Source of the DNA: Catellatospora vulcania | GTDB taxonomy: Bacteria; Actinomycetota; Actinomycetes; Mycobacteriales; Micromonosporaceae | Direction of reading: 5' to 3' | Length of the DNA: 64,000 bases | Assembly: GCF_009720385.1 (NCBI RefSeq) | Contig: NZ_ML769302.1 | Span: 372,001 to 436,000, forward strand | Part shown: positions 1 through 9,867 of the stretch, piece after piece | How positions within the stretch are numbered: the stretch's first letter is position 1 | Layout of the letters: every line of letters starts with the position of its first letter | Notes under the pieces: generated by a model | The model's database searches: none | What the model saw: only the letters and a program-made list of their open reading frames with translations | What the model was told of the DNA's origin: nothing | Made by a program: the position numbers and the translations under genes

Positions 1-836
1 ACGGCGGCCTGGTCGAACCCCTGCACCGCGTCCTTCGCCGCCAGCGAGACGGTGACCTCCAGGTTCGTGGTCGGGTCGCCCCCGTTGACCCCTGGGGCGA
101 CGACCGTCTGCACCCGGCTCACCTTGCCCGGCACCCGTCTGCCGTCGGGCAGCTCGACCTGCACCACAGCGCCGACCTCGGCCAGCCGCTCATCGGCGAC
201 CTCCAGCTCCACCACGACCGCCCGGTCCACCCCGCTGCGGGTCAGGATCGGCGTGCCGGGCTGCACCAGGTCGCCGACGGCCGCGCTGAGCGCGTCGACG
301 CGCACCGGGCCGCTCGCGAAGACGATCCGGCCCGGGTCGACCACGCCCGTCTCGGGCAGGCCCAGGTCCTCCTGCCAGGCCCGGACGGCGCTCGCCGTCG
401 ACGAGGTGAACTCGCGGTCCACCGTGAAACCGTCATAGCCGAGCGCCTTGAGGTTCTGCTCCAGCTGCTTCACGTCCGCGCCCTCGACCCCGCTGCGCAG
501 CTGCCGGTACGCGGGCAGCGCCCCGTACAGCAGCACCACCGGCTGGTCGTCGATGCGGAACAGGGCCTTGCCGCGGTTGATCACCGCGTGCTCGGCGGCC
601 AGCCAGGTGACCGTGCCCGCGCCGCGCGCCCCGACGGTGTGCTCGGTGCCGTAGCCCAGCGTGCCGCTCTTGGTCTCGGTGTCGGCCAGCGTCTGCCGGG
701 TCACCGTCGCCGTCTCCGGCGGCCCGGCCGCGGCGGCCTGCTCGTCGCCGGACAGTTTCGGCAGGCCCACGGCCAGCCCCGCCGCCGCGGCGAGCGCGAA
801 CACGGCGACGCCGCCGACCAGGAGGCGAGCCCTCAC
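1..836 (-). CDS. HlyD/MacA-like efflux adaptor with peptidoglycan-binding domain (3' end off window)
   Basis: A reading frame opens at a GTG at 836 and stays open to the left edge (at least 278 residues), so the C-terminus is missing. The N-terminus is basic followed by one hydrophobic segment (about residues 5-25), as in a membrane-anchored periplasmic-type adaptor. Residues about 115-160 look like a PG_binding_1 domain (VKQLEQNLKALGYDGF, then FTSSTASAVRAWQEDLGL). The stretch after it (about 180-260) has the beta-rich pattern of HlyD/MacA barrel domains. Its GTG overlaps the TGA of the upstream lipoprotein gene by 4 bp (GTGA), so the two are translationally coupled. Such adaptors normally pair with a MacB-like ABC permease, here presumably beyond the edge. 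Inferred role: envelope efflux or lipoprotein/antimicrobial export. Confidence 0.75.
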   Translation of the reverse strand, partial: MRARLLVGGVAVFALAAAAGLAVGLPKLSGDEQAAAAGPPETATVTRQTLADTETKSGTLGYGTEHTVGARGAGTVTWLAAEHAVINRGKALFRIDDQPVVLLYGALPAYRQLRSGVEGADVKQLEQNLKALGYDGFTVDREFTSSTASAVRAWQEDLGLPETGVVDPGRIVFASGPVRVDALSAAVGDLVQPGTPILTRSGVDRAVVVELEVADERLAEVGAVVQVELPDGRRVPGKVSRVQTVVAPGVNGGDPTTNLEVTVSLAAKDAVQGFDQAA

Positions 837-1357
837 TTGGCGCCGCCGCCCTTGAAGTCCGGGACGATGGCCCGGCACTTCTCCAGCGCCTTGGCGAACT
901 CGGGGTTGGTGCGCCAGCCGTCGAGCGCGCCCTCCAGCCGCAGGTTGCCGGTGTCGTCGGGCTCCGGGAACTCCTCCACCCCGTTCTCCCGCATGCACTT
1001 GGCGAAGGTGCGCAGCTTCTCCACCTGCTGCGGGTCGAGCTGCACCGACTCGCCGCCGTTGGGCAGCAGCGTCTTGCAGGCCTCCATCGCGGGGGCCAGC
1101 TTGTCCTTGTCGACCTTCGCCAGGTCGGCCCGCATCTGCTCGCCGTCGCCGGGGTCGGGCATGTCCACGCCGTGCTCGCGCATGCAGGCGGCGAACCTGC
1201 GCCCCTGTTCCTGCTTGTCCTGCGCGGCCGCCGTCGCCGACGCGCCCGGCCGGGCCCCGCCCGCCGTCGCCACACCCTCGTCCTTCGTGCCACCGCACGC
1301 CGCCAGCACCGGCACGAACGCCAGCACCGCCGCCACGGCCATCAGTCTCGTCCTCAT
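833..1357 (-). CDS. Secreted lipoprotein with duplicated cysteine motif
   Basis: 174 residues with a lipoprotein signal peptide: basic start MRTRL, hydrophobic core, lipobox LAAC with the lipidated Cys at 21. The mature part holds two copies of one motif: a CMREHGV or CMRENGV heptad followed by an acidic-proline loop (MPDPGDGEQ, FPEPDDTGN), then about 30-40 residues later a second cysteine (ACKTLLP, KCRAIVP). The Cys pairs suggest two disulfide-closed helical repeats outside the membrane. It lies directly upstream of, and overlaps, the adaptor gene, and is divergent from a two-component operon. The function of the family is not known to me; the lipoprotein at 11314-11886 carries the same repeat beside another adaptor. 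Possible roles are a sensor or accessory subunit of the exporter. Confidence 0.75.
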   Translation of the reverse strand: MRTRLMAVAAVLAFVPVLAACGGTKDEGVATAGGARPGASATAAAQDKQEQGRRFAACMREHGVDMPDPGDGEQMRADLAKVDKDKLAPAMEACKTLLPNGGESVQLDPQQVEKLRTFAKCMRENGVEEFPEPDDTGNLRLEGALDGWRTNPEFAKALEKCRAIVPDFKGGGAK

Positions 1358-1380
1358 GGCGCCATCAGACCCGCTGCCGC

Positions 1381-1429
1381 ATAACCCCCGCGTAACCCGC
1401 GTTCTTGATCTTGGTTATGCGGGGGTTAT
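1381..1429. promoter_or_regulatory. Inverted pair of tandem GGTTA boxes (response regulator operator candidate)
   Basis: On the minus strand positions 1397-1381 read GGTTACGCGGGGGTTAT; on the plus strand positions 1413-1429 read GGTTATGCGGGGGTTAT. The two 17-mers are inverted copies differing at one base, and each consists of two GGTTA half-sites with an 11-bp period (GGTTA-N6-GGTTA), the usual spacing of OmpR/PhoB-type binding boxes. The site lies between the divergent lipoprotein (start 1357) and response regulator (start 1453) genes, so it could control both. The link to the adjacent regulator is inference. Confidence 0.65.
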
Positions 1430-1452
1430 CGCCGACCGGGCATCATTGCCGC

Positions 1453-2109
1453 GTGCGAGTGCTGGTGGTGGAGGACGAGGACGTGCTGGCCGACGCCGTG
1501 GCCGAGTGGCTGCGGCGCGAGGCGTTCGCCGTCGACGTGGCGTACGACGGGGACACCGCACACGAACGGCTCGCGGTGCACCCGTACGACGTGGTGGTCC
1601 TCGACCGTGACCTGCCGGGGCGGCCGGGCGACGAGCTGTGCCGGGAGATCTCCGACCGGCTGCCACAAACTCGGGTGCTGATGCTGACCGCTGCCGCGGC
1701 CGTGCGCGAGCGGGTCGCCGGGCTGGCGCTGGGCGCCGACGACTACCTGGTCAAGCCGTTCGCGATGGTCGAGCTGGCGGCGCGGGTGCACGCGCTGGCC
1801 CGCCGGGCGGTGCTGCGCAACCCGGCCGTGCTGCAGCGGGCCGGCATCGTGCTCGACCCGGCCCGGCGCACCGCCGAGCGTGGCGGCCGCGACCTCGGCC
1901 TGGCCCGCAAGGAGTTCGCCGTGCTCGCCGAGCTGCTGCGCGCCGACGGGGCCGTGGTCTCCGCCGAGCAGCTGCTCGAACGGGCCTGGGACGAGCACAT
2001 CGACCCGTTCACCAACGTGGTACGGGTGACCGTGATGAAGCTGCGCCGCAAGCTCGGCGAGCCGCAGCCGATCGAGACCGTCGCCGGAGTGGGGTACCGC
2101 ATACCGTGA
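1453..2109 (+). CDS. OmpR-family response regulator
   Basis: 218 residues. Receiver domain 1-115 with acidic pocket E7/D8, phospho-acceptor D51 in VVLDRDLPG, conserved T in MLTAA and K in VKPF; winged-helix DNA-binding domain about 125-218 ending TVAGVGYRIP, typical of the family. I chose GTG 1453 because the receiver begins immediately (VRVLVVEDED); an ATG at 1405 would add a 16-residue non-conserved extension and would run through the inverted operator at 1381-1429. The stop overlaps the start of the kinase gene by 4 bp (GTGA). Probably controls the divergent lipoprotein-adaptor operon and itself through the palindromic boxes upstream (inference). Confidence 0.92.
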   Translation: MRVLVVEDEDVLADAVAEWLRREAFAVDVAYDGDTAHERLAVHPYDVVVLDRDLPGRPGDELCREISDRLPQTRVLMLTAAAAVRERVAGLALGADDYLVKPFAMVELAARVHALARRAVLRNPAVLQRAGIVLDPARRTAERGGRDLGLARKEFAVLAELLRADGAVVSAEQLLERAWDEHIDPFTNVVRVTVMKLRRKLGEPQPIETVAGVGYRIP

Positions 2110-3233
2110 ACAGGCTGACCATCCGGGCCCGGCTGACCCTGCTCTACGTCGTGCTGTTCACCGTCGCCGGGCTGGCCCTGCTGACCATCACGTACTTCCT
2201 GGTGCGCTGGCAGATGGACACCAACCCGTTCGACAGCAAACTGATCGTCACCGACCTGCTCAAGACCGGCGGCGACCTCAAGGCGCTGCGTGAGCTGCTG
2301 GTGGCCAAGACCGAAGAGGCGAACAACGCCACCCTCACCACCATCCTCACCCAGGGCGGCATCGCGCTCGCCCTGGTGCTGGCCGCCGCGACCGGCGTGG
2401 CCTGGGTCCTGGCGGGACGGGCGCTACAGCCGCTGCACCGGATCACGGCGACCGCCGGGCGGATCGCGGCGGGCGCGGGCGGCCGCGGGCTGCACGAGCG
2501 CATCGCGCTGAACGGGCCGAAGGACGAGGTCAAGCAGCTCGCCGACACGTTCGACGCGATGGTGAGCCGGCTCGACCACTCGTTCGACGGGCAGCGGCGG
2601 TTCGTGGCGAACGCGTCGCACGAGCTGCGTACGCCGCTGGCGCTGAACCGGGCGCTGGTCGAGCTGGCCATCACCCGGCCTGAGGCGAGCGCTGACGCGC
2701 GGCAGCTCGGCGAGGCGCTGCTGAAGGTCAACGAGCGGCACGAGCGGCTCATCGACGGGCTGCTCATGCTCGCCGACAGCGAGAGCGAGCTGACCGAGCA
2801 GACCCCGGTCGACCTGGCCGACGTCGCCGAGTACGTGCTGGAGGCGCTGCCGGCGGGCGGTCCCGCGGTGACGAGCCTGCTCGACCCGGCTCCGGTCACC
2901 GGCGACCCGGTGCTGCTGGAGCGGCTGGTGCAGAACCTGGTCGAGAACGCGGTCCGGCACAACGTGCCCGACGGGTGGCTGCGGGTGGAGACCGCCACCG
3001 TCGACGGGCGGGCCCGGCTGGTGGTGGTGAACAGCGGGCCGGTCGTGCCGGCGTACGAGATGGAATCGATCTTCCAGCCCTTCCGCCGCCTCGGCCGCGA
3101 GCGGGTCGGCGGCCCCTCCCGCGGCCTCGGCCTCGGCCTGTCCATCGTCCGCGCCATCGCCCAGGCCCACCACGGCACCGTCACCGCCACCCCCCGCCCC
3201 GGCGGCGGCCTCACCCTCACCACCACCCTCTGA
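2106..3233 (+). CDS. Sensor histidine kinase
   Basis: 375 residues. Two transmembrane segments (about 8-33 and 78-105) enclose a short external loop of about 45 residues; a HAMP domain follows (LAGRALQPLHRIT), then HisKA with the phospho-accepting His in ANASHELRTPLA, and a HATPase with an N-box (QNLVENAVRHN) and a G-box (GLGLGLSIV). It starts at GTG 2106, overlapping the regulator's stop, so kinase and regulator form a coupled pair. The small sensor loop suggests detection of a membrane-associated signal or of a partner protein such as the divergent lipoprotein. That ligand is inference. Confidence 0.9.
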   Translation: MNRLTIRARLTLLYVVLFTVAGLALLTITYFLVRWQMDTNPFDSKLIVTDLLKTGGDLKALRELLVAKTEEANNATLTTILTQGGIALALVLAAATGVAWVLAGRALQPLHRITATAGRIAAGAGGRGLHERIALNGPKDEVKQLADTFDAMVSRLDHSFDGQRRFVANASHELRTPLALNRALVELAITRPEASADARQLGEALLKVNERHERLIDGLLMLADSESELTEQTPVDLADVAEYVLEALPAGGPAVTSLLDPAPVTGDPVLLERLVQNLVENAVRHNVPDGWLRVETATVDGRARLVVVNSGPVVPAYEMESIFQPFRRLGRERVGGPSRGLGLGLSIVRAIAQAHHGTVTATPRPGGGLTLTTTL

Positions 3234-3268
3234 CCCCCGCCGGGCGTCCCGCCCCCGCCCCCACCTGG

Positions 3269-3330
3269 CGCAACTCTTAAAGAGTCGCGGTCTCAAGGCG
3301 ATCTGAGACCGCGACTCTTTAAGAGTTGCG
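3269..3330. terminator. Long perfect hairpin, bidirectional terminator
   Basis: Positions 3269-3295 and 3304-3330 are perfect 27-bp inverted repeats separated by 8 nt. It lies between the convergent sensor kinase (ends 3233) and DUF5666-like gene (ends 3398). No T-tract follows, as is common for actinobacterial hairpin terminators. Confidence 0.8.
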
Positions 3331-3397
3331 GTGCGGGTCGGGACGGCGCGGGTCGGGACGGCGCGGGTCGGGGCGGCGCGGGTCGGGACGGCGCGGG

Positions 3398-3967
3398 TCA
3401 GTCGGTGGCGGTGATGGTGGTGGCGGTGACGGTGGTGTCGGAGGTGGTGCCCTGGACGGTGATCTCGGTGCCGGCGGTGAGGTCCTTGAGGGCGATCTTG
3501 TCGGTGGTCTGGACCGTGGTGGTGTCGCCGGTCTTGATGGTGAGCAGCCGCCCGTCGGCGGTCTCCAGGTAGACGGTGGTGCCGTCGACCAGCTTGATCT
3601 TCCCGGTGATCGGCGCGGCGGCCGGTTGCTGGCCGCTCTGCTGGCCGCCGGGGAGCGCGCCCTGCTGGCCGCCGGGCAGTCCGCCGTAACCGCCGGCCTG
3701 GCCGTAGCCGCCACGGAAGCCGCCCGGCCGGTTGCCGGTCGCCCCGCCGGCCGCCGTGGCCGTGCCGGAGGCGCCGAAGCGCTGCTGGACCTGGACTCCG
3801 GCGAGGAAGCCGCCGCAGGTCAGCACGAGTGCGAGCAGGGCGCCTGTGCTGCGGGTAAGCCATGGGCCTCGTTTGGCCCTGGCCAGGCCCGCCACCAGGT
3901 CGTCCATCGGCGCGTCCGAGACGACACCGGTGGTGTCCGTCTCCCGGGTACGGATCGCGTGTTTCAT
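3398..3967 (-). CDS. Membrane-anchored protein with DUF5666-like domain
   Basis: 189 residues: cytoplasmic basic N-terminus (about 1-38), one transmembrane helix (about 42-60), a Gly/Gln-rich linker (about 70-112, GGF, GGY, LPGGQQ repeats) and a C-terminal beta domain (about 118-189) built of short strands (ITGKIKLVDG, VYLETADGRLLTI, ITVQGTT) like DUF5666/OB-fold modules. It begins 14 bp after the stop of the MacB-type permease gene and is last in that operon, so it probably works outside the membrane with the exporter. The linker is a flexible tether of the kind that crosses cell-wall space. No enzymatic motif is visible. Confidence 0.75.
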   Translation of the reverse strand: MKHAIRTRETDTTGVVSDAPMDDLVAGLARAKRGPWLTRSTGALLALVLTCGGFLAGVQVQQRFGASGTATAAGGATGNRPGGFRGGYGQAGGYGGLPGGQQGALPGGQQSGQQPAAAPITGKIKLVDGTTVYLETADGRLLTIKTGDTTTVQTTDKIALKDLTAGTEITVQGTTSDTTVTATTITATD

Positions 3968-3981
3968 AGAGGTCAGGCTCC

Positions 3982-5183
3982 TTACTCGTACCGCAGGGCG
4001 TCGATGGGGCGCAGGCCGGCCGCCCGGCTGGCCGGGTAGCTGCCGAAGAACAGGCCGATCGCCACGCAGACGCCCAGCGCCAGCGCGACCGAGTCGGGCA
4101 TGACCACCGGTTTGATGCCGACGATCTCGAAGTTCGCGCCGATCAGCGCCGCGGCGACCCCTAACCCGCCGCCGGCCAGGCTGAGCAGCGTCGCCTCGAT
4201 CAGGAACTGGGTGAGGATGACCCGGCGGGGTGCGCCGAGCGCCTTGCGGATGCCGATCTCGCGGGTCCGCTCGGTCACCGAGACCATCATGATGTTGGTG
4301 ATGCCGATGCCGCCGACGACCAGCGAGATCCCGGCGACCGCGCCGAGCAGCACGGTGAAGGTCTCGGCGGTCGCGGTGCGCGTCTCCAGCAGCTGGGAGG
4401 CATCCCTGACCTGGTACGGCGTGCTGCTCGCGCCGTCGGCGACGTGCATCTTCGCGTTGAGGATCGCGGTGATCTCGGCCTTCGCCGCGGCCACCGCGTC
4501 CGCGTTCACCGCCTCGATGGTGATCGAGGAGACGGGGCCGTACCCGGTCAGCGAGCGCTGCACCGCGGGCAGCGGCGCGATCGCCACGTCGTCGGGGTCG
4601 TTGAAGCCGGTCGAGCCCTTCTTCGCGAGCACCCCGATCACCGAGTAGATCTGCCCGGCGATGCCGATGCGCTGCCCGACCGGGTCCACGGTGGTGCCGA
4701 ACAGCTCCTCGGCGGTGGTCGGGCCGAGCACCACCACCCGCGCGGCCTGGTCGACGTCCTCCTCGGTGAACCCCGAACCGCTCGCGATCACGCTGTTGGA
4801 CGCCCCGAAGTACGACGGGTACGTGCCGATCACCGAGTTGACGTCGTACGACGCGTCGCCGAAGGTCAGCGTCTGCGCGCTGTTCACCACCGGCGACACG
4901 CTCTTGACGTCGGGCGCGGACTCCCTGTCCTGCAGCGCCTTGACGATGTCCAGGGTCAGGTCGGTGCGGTAGCCGGTGTCGCCGCCGCGGCCGCCCTGCA
5001 CGGTCAGCGTGTTGGTGCCGAGCGCGGCCAGGCTGTCCTCGACCTGCTTGGCCGAGCCGTTGCCGACCGCGACCAGCAGGATCACCGCCGCGACACCGAT
5101 CAGGATGCCCAGCACGGTCAGCCCGGACCGCAGCTTGTTCGCCGCGACCCCGCGCAGCGCGAACCCGAAGATCTCGAAGAAGC

Positions 5184-5187
<4 letters not shown>
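3982..5187 (-). CDS. MacB/FtsX-type ABC transporter permease
   Basis: 401 residues. An N-terminal transmembrane helix (about 18-40, [20 protein letters not shown]) is followed by a large extracytoplasmic MacB-PCD domain (about 45-260) and the three C-terminal helices of the FtsX fold, with the conserved motif [12 protein letters not shown] between helices 2 and 3. It ends [10 protein letters not shown], a typical MacB terminus. The ATG start overlaps the ATPase stop (ATGA). Together with the ATPase and the HlyD-like adaptor upstream it should form a tripartite-like mechanotransmission exporter. The substrate is unknown; antimicrobial peptides, macrolides or lipoproteins are usual for the family. 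Confidence 0.92.
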
Positions 5188-5917
<730 letters not shown>

Positions 5918-5921
<4 letters not shown>

Positions 5922-7090
5922 CGGTTGCCGCCCGCGGGCCGGTTGCCGGTGTTGCCCCCGAAGCCGCCGCCGGTGAAGCCGCCCGGCCCGCCGCCAGGGA
6001 ACTGCTGCTGGTTGCCGGTCCCGCTGGTCACGGTGGCCAGCACGACCTGCTCACCCACGGTCACCCCGGAGACGATCACGGTGTACGCGTCGCCCCTGAG
6101 CCCGATCTCGACCGCCCGGGTCTCCTGCACGCCGTTGGCGACCACGGTCACCGTGGTCCGGCCGCCGGCCGTGCGCACCGCCGCCGCGGGGACGTAGACC
6201 GCGTCGGCCACCTCGTCGACGGTCACCGACAGGCTCACCGTCTGCCCGAGCCGGGTGCCCTCCGGAATGCTGTCCAGCAGCACCTCGATCGGGTACGTCA
6301 CCGTGTTGCCGCTGGACGCGGTCGGCGAGATCGCCGACACCTTGCCGGTCGCGGTCGCCCCGGTCAGCGCGTTCCAGGTGACGGTCGCGGACTGTCCGGC
6401 CTTCAGCCGTGTCGCGTCGGCCTCGGCGACCCCCGCCGCCACCTGTAGCTTCGTCAGGTCGGCGAGCTGCACGAACCCGGAGCCGCTCGAGGACGAGGAC
6501 GACGACGAGCCGTTGCCTCCGCCGGACGAGCCGCCCGAGGAGCCGCCGACCGCGCCGCTGATCGCCACCACGGTGCCGGCCATCGGGGCCTTGAGCACCG
6601 TGCCGTCGACCGCCCGCTTGGCCGCGGCGAGCGTGGACTCCGCCTGGGCCACCTGGTTCTCGGCGTTGGCGATGCTGCTGTCGTCGCCGCCGTCCTCGGC
6701 CCGGTCCAGCGCGTCGCGGGCCGCGTCGAGGTTGCGCGCGGCGGTCTGGCGGCTCTCTTTGACCTCTGTCGCGTCCACGGTGGCCAGCACCGCACCCTTG
6801 GCGACCTTGTCGCCGACCTTCACCTTGATCGCGGTGACGGTGCCGCCGGTGGCGAAGTCGGCCGACATGGTGTTCGCCGACTCGATCGACCCGTCGGCGG
6901 TGACCGTCGCGGTCACCGTGCCCTGGGCCACCGCCACGGTGCGTGTCGTGTTCGCCTGGGCCGGCTCCGCGTCCCCGCTGATCATGAAGTATGCCCAGGT
7001 GCCGCCACCGACCAGCAGCAGCCCGAGAGCGCTGTTGATCAGTGTGGTCCGCCCGAGCGGGATGGCTCGCCGCAATCGCATGGCACGCAT
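5918..7090 (-). CDS. HlyD/MacA-like efflux adaptor
   Basis: 390 residues from ATG 7090. An N-terminal transmembrane anchor (LGLLLVGGGTWAYF) is followed by the lipoyl/barrel half-motif (VKVGDKVAKGAVLATVDA), a coiled-coil hairpin of about 60 residues (ESRQTAARNLDAARDALD), the return half-motif (VLKAPMAGTVV) and a Gly/Ser-rich insert (about 200-225) inside the lipoyl domain, then beta-barrel and membrane-proximal domains. The C-terminus is Gly/Asn/Pro-rich. A longer reading frame reaches 7198, but that extension has no family resemblance and would cross the candidate operator at 7114-7129; ATG 7081 is an alternative. First gene of the adaptor-ATPase-permease-DUF5666 operon. Confidence 0.88.
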
Positions 7091-7113
7091 CGTCGCGACC
7101 CGCCCTCGACGCG

Positions 7114-7129
7114 ACCTCCCACCAACCTC
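7114..7129 (-). promoter_or_regulatory. GAGGT-N6-GAGGT tandem box upstream of adaptor gene
   Basis: On the minus strand this reads GAGGT-TGGTGG-GAGGT, two identical pentamers with an 11-bp period, 24 bp upstream of ATG 7090. The same architecture occurs at 11213-11228 in front of the other adaptor gene. It fits an OmpR-family site, most simply for the regulator encoded at 9002-9739; that assignment is inference. Confidence 0.45.
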
Positions 7130-7190
7130 GGAATGAGCTTGGAGCTGTCGGCTTCGGTTTCGGCAGCCGCCGCAAGCATGTGGCCCTGCA

Positions 7191-7238
7191 CAGCCCACAA
7201 CCCAGAAGTTGTGGATACAACACAGGGGTTGTGGGCTG
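7191..7238. repeat. Intergenic inverted repeat (nested hairpin)
   Basis: Positions 7191-7203 and 7226-7238 are perfect 13-bp inverted repeats (CAGCCCACAACCC and its complement). Inside lies a smaller stem, GTTGT/ACAAC, at 7209-7222. It sits between the sensor kinase stop (7281) and the adaptor start (7090), all on the minus strand, so it is most likely the terminator of the two-component operon. Confidence 0.6.
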
Positions 7239-7280
7239 TCGCAGACACTTCACCCGGCGGCCGCCCCGGCGGCGGCGCGG

Positions 7281-9005
7281 TCAGTCGTCGGTGAGCGGCA
7301 GCAGGACGCGGAAGGTCGAGCCGACCCCAGGAGACGTGGCCAGTTCGATGCGGCCGCCGTGGGCCTTGACGATCGCCGAGGCGATGGCCAGGCCCAGTCC
7401 CGCGCCCCCGTGGGTACGGGCCCGGTGCGGATCGGCGCGGTACAGCCGCTCGAAGATGTGGGCAGCGTGCTCGGGAGGCACACCCGGTCCGGTGTCCTCG
7501 ACCTCGACCACGGCCACCGGCAGGTCCGGGTCCAGCTCCGCGCCCACCGCGGCGACCACCGGGCCGCTGTCGCGGGCCACCGGCAGCTCGAACGGCTCGT
7601 CGGCATGCTCGCCGCCGCGATGGCTGACCCGTAGCGTCACCCGGGCGTCGGGCGGGGTGTGCTGGAGCGCGTTGGCCACCAGGTTCGTCACCACCTGGCG
7701 CAGCCGGTGCTCGTCGCCCTGCACGCCGACCGGTTCGAACCCGGCGAGCTCCACGCTCCGGCCCGGGGTGCGCACGTGCGCGTCCCGGACCGTGTCGGCC
7801 GCTACCGCCAGCAGATCCACCCGGGACTGCTGCAGCGGGCGCTCCTCGTCCAGCGCGGCCAGCAGCAGCAGGTCCTCGACCAGCAGGCCCATCCGGCCGG
7901 CCTCCTGCTCGATGCGGGACATGGTCTCGTCCAGCTCCGGACCGGGCGGCGCGCCGCCGCGCCGGTACAGCTCGGCGAAGCCGCGGATCGAGGTGAGCGG
8001 GGTGCGCAGCTCGTGCGAGGCGTCCGCGAGGAACTGGCGCAGCCGCTGCTCGGACGCGGCCCGCGCGGTCACCGCCGCCTCGATACGCGACAGCATCGTG
8101 TTGAGCGCCAGGCCGAGCCGGCCGGGTTCGGTGTGCGGGTCGGGGTCGGGCACCCGGGCGGTCAGGTCACCACCGGCGATCTGCGCCGCGGCAAGCTCCA
8201 TGTTGGTCAGTGGCCGCAGCCCGATCCGGACCACGGTGTACGCCGCGAAGCCCAGTCCCAGCAGCACCAGCGCCCCCACCCCCAGCCCGAGCAGCAGTAC
8301 CAGGTTCGCGGTGCTCTCGACCCGGTCCAGCGAGATCGCCGAGACGCGGTAGCCGCCCGGCGCCTGGCTCACCGTGACCCGGAAGTCCTGGCCCGACGCG
8401 CTGGTCGCGGTGAACAGCGCGGGGGGCTCTTTCGACCCCGCCGGGTGGGCGTGGGCAGTGATCTGGCCAAAGGTGAGCTGCGGTCCCGCTGCGGGCGTGA
8501 TGCCACTGCTCTCGCACCAGAGGAGCTGCCCCTGCACGTCGTAGACGAGCATGATCGTGTCGCCCTGCCCCGGCGGCAGCGCGAACCGGAAGCCGTTGGT
8601 GCTCGGTGGTCCTTCACACTCTGCCGACCCGGTCGCGCCCGGCTGCCCGGTGGCCGCCGGAGTCGGCTGCGCGGCAGTGGTGGGGGTCGGCGGCGGGGTG
8701 GTAGCGGAATTCGACGCGGCCGGCTCGGCTCGGCTCGGCGACGCGGTGGCCGTCGGCCGGGACTGGCCGGGCGGCTGCTGGTTCGGCTCGGCGCCGGGCT
8801 GTCGGCCGCCGAATCCGCCCGGCCCGAACCCGTTGCGGAATCCGTTCAGGCGTCGCACGTCCTCGTCGAGCTGCTGCGACAGGTAGTGGCGCAGCGTCGT
8901 GGCGGCGACGAAGTCGGTGATGAGCAGGGCCACCCCGGCGAGCGCGACCACCGCGACCACCATCCGGGTACGCAGGGTCCACCGCCGCCACGGTGGGCGG
9001 ATCAT
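7281..9005 (-). CDS. Sensor histidine kinase with large extracytoplasmic domain
   Basis: 574 residues from ATG 9005, which overlaps the regulator's stop (ATGA); upstream in-frame starts would overlap the regulator further. First transmembrane helix about 14-36, then an external domain of about 210 residues with a Pro/Gly/Ser/Thr-rich stretch (about 65-120), a second helix (LVLLLGLGVGALVLLGLGF), HAMP, HisKA with DASHELRTPLTSI, and a HATPase with N-box (TNLVANALQHT) and G-box (GGAGLGLAIA). The disordered external part looks suited to reaching through the wall. Cognate kinase of the regulator at 9002-9739. Confidence 0.92.
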   Translation of the reverse strand: MIRPPWRRWTLRTRMVVAVVALAGVALLITDFVAATTLRHYLSQQLDEDVRRLNGFRNGFGPGGFGGRQPGAEPNQQPPGQSRPTATASPSRAEPAASNSATTPPPTPTTAAQPTPAATGQPGATGSAECEGPPSTNGFRFALPPGQGDTIMLVYDVQGQLLWCESSGITPAAGPQLTFGQITAHAHPAGSKEPPALFTATSASGQDFRVTVSQAPGGYRVSAISLDRVESTANLVLLLGLGVGALVLLGLGFAAYTVVRIGLRPLTNMELAAAQIAGGDLTARVPDPDPHTEPGRLGLALNTMLSRIEAAVTARAASEQRLRQFLADASHELRTPLTSIRGFAELYRRGGAPPGPELDETMSRIEQEAGRMGLLVEDLLLLAALDEERPLQQSRVDLLAVAADTVRDAHVRTPGRSVELAGFEPVGVQGDEHRLRQVVTNLVANALQHTPPDARVTLRVSHRGGEHADEPFELPVARDSGPVVAAVGAELDPDLPVAVVEVEDTGPGVPPEHAAHIFERLYRADPHRARTHGGAGLGLAIASAIVKAHGGRIELATSPGVGSTFRVLLPLTDD

Positions 9006-9739
9006 TCCTGGCCACCTCGGGGCAGGCGCAGCGCGTACCCGACGCCGCGGACCGTGTGGATCAGCGGCGGGTCCCACTTGTCGACCTTCTTGCGCAGGTA
9101 GTAGACGTACGACTCGACGATGCGGCCGTCGCCGCCGAAGTCGTAGCTCCAGACCCGGTCCAGGATCTGCGCCTTGGAGACCACCCGGCCCGCGTTGACG
9201 AGCAGGTAGCGCAGCAGGTTGAACTCGGTCGGGGACAGGTCGACCAGCTTGCCGCCCCGGCGCACCTCGTGCGCGTCCTCGTGCAGCTCCAGGTCGGCGT
9301 AGCGGAGCACGCCGCTGTCGGCCTGCTCGCCGCCGGGCCGGCTGCGCCGCAGGATGGCCCGGATGCGCAGCACGACCTCCTCCAGGCTGAACGGCTTGGT
9401 GACGTAGTCGTCCGCGCCGACGGTCAGGCCGGAGATGCGGTCCTCCACCGAATGCCGCGCGGTCAGGAACAGCACGGGCACCAGGGCGTTGTCCGGTCCC
9501 CGGCCGTCGGCGCGCAGCTGCCGGGCGACCTCGAAGCCGTCCAGGTCGGGCAGCATCACGTCGAGCACGACCAGGTCGGGCTGGAACTCCTCGGCCGCGA
9601 TGAGCGCCTCCCGGCCGCTGTTCGCCACCCGCACGTCGAACTCGACCAGGCGCAGCGTGGCCGACAGCAGCGCGCAGATGTTGGCCTCGTCATCGACGAC
9701 CAGCACCCTGGTCTTCGCCCGCTCCTGCTGCTGCGTCAC
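9002..9739 (-). CDS. OmpR-family response regulator
   Basis: 245 residues from GTG 9739, preceded by GGGAG at a good distance. Receiver domain 10-125 with DD pair D16/D17, phospho-acceptor D60 in LVVLDVMLPDLDG, T in LFLTARH and K in VTKPF; winged helix about 145-240 (LSPTEFNLLRYLL, VRGVGYALRLP). Coupled to the kinase gene by a 4-bp overlap and lying between two adaptor genes on the same strand, so it is a good candidate to control both export operons. Confidence 0.93.
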   Translation of the reverse strand: MTQQQERAKTRVLVVDDEANICALLSATLRLVEFDVRVANSGREALIAAEEFQPDLVVLDVMLPDLDGFEVARQLRADGRGPDNALVPVLFLTARHSVEDRISGLTVGADDYVTKPFSLEEVVLRIRAILRRSRPGGEQADSGVLRYADLELHEDAHEVRRGGKLVDLSPTEFNLLRYLLVNAGRVVSKAQILDRVWSYDFGGDGRIVESYVYYLRKKVDKWDPPLIHTVRGVGYALRLPRGGQE

Positions 9740-9867
9740 CGTCAGCTCCCTGCTACCTCGTCACTGCCTGTGAGCTCGTTGTATCCGTCTTACCTCGGAA
9801 CAGGCTGGGAGCACGATCGGAACCTCGTGAACGTCCCCGCGCCATGGTCCGGTCCGGGGCGGGTGGG

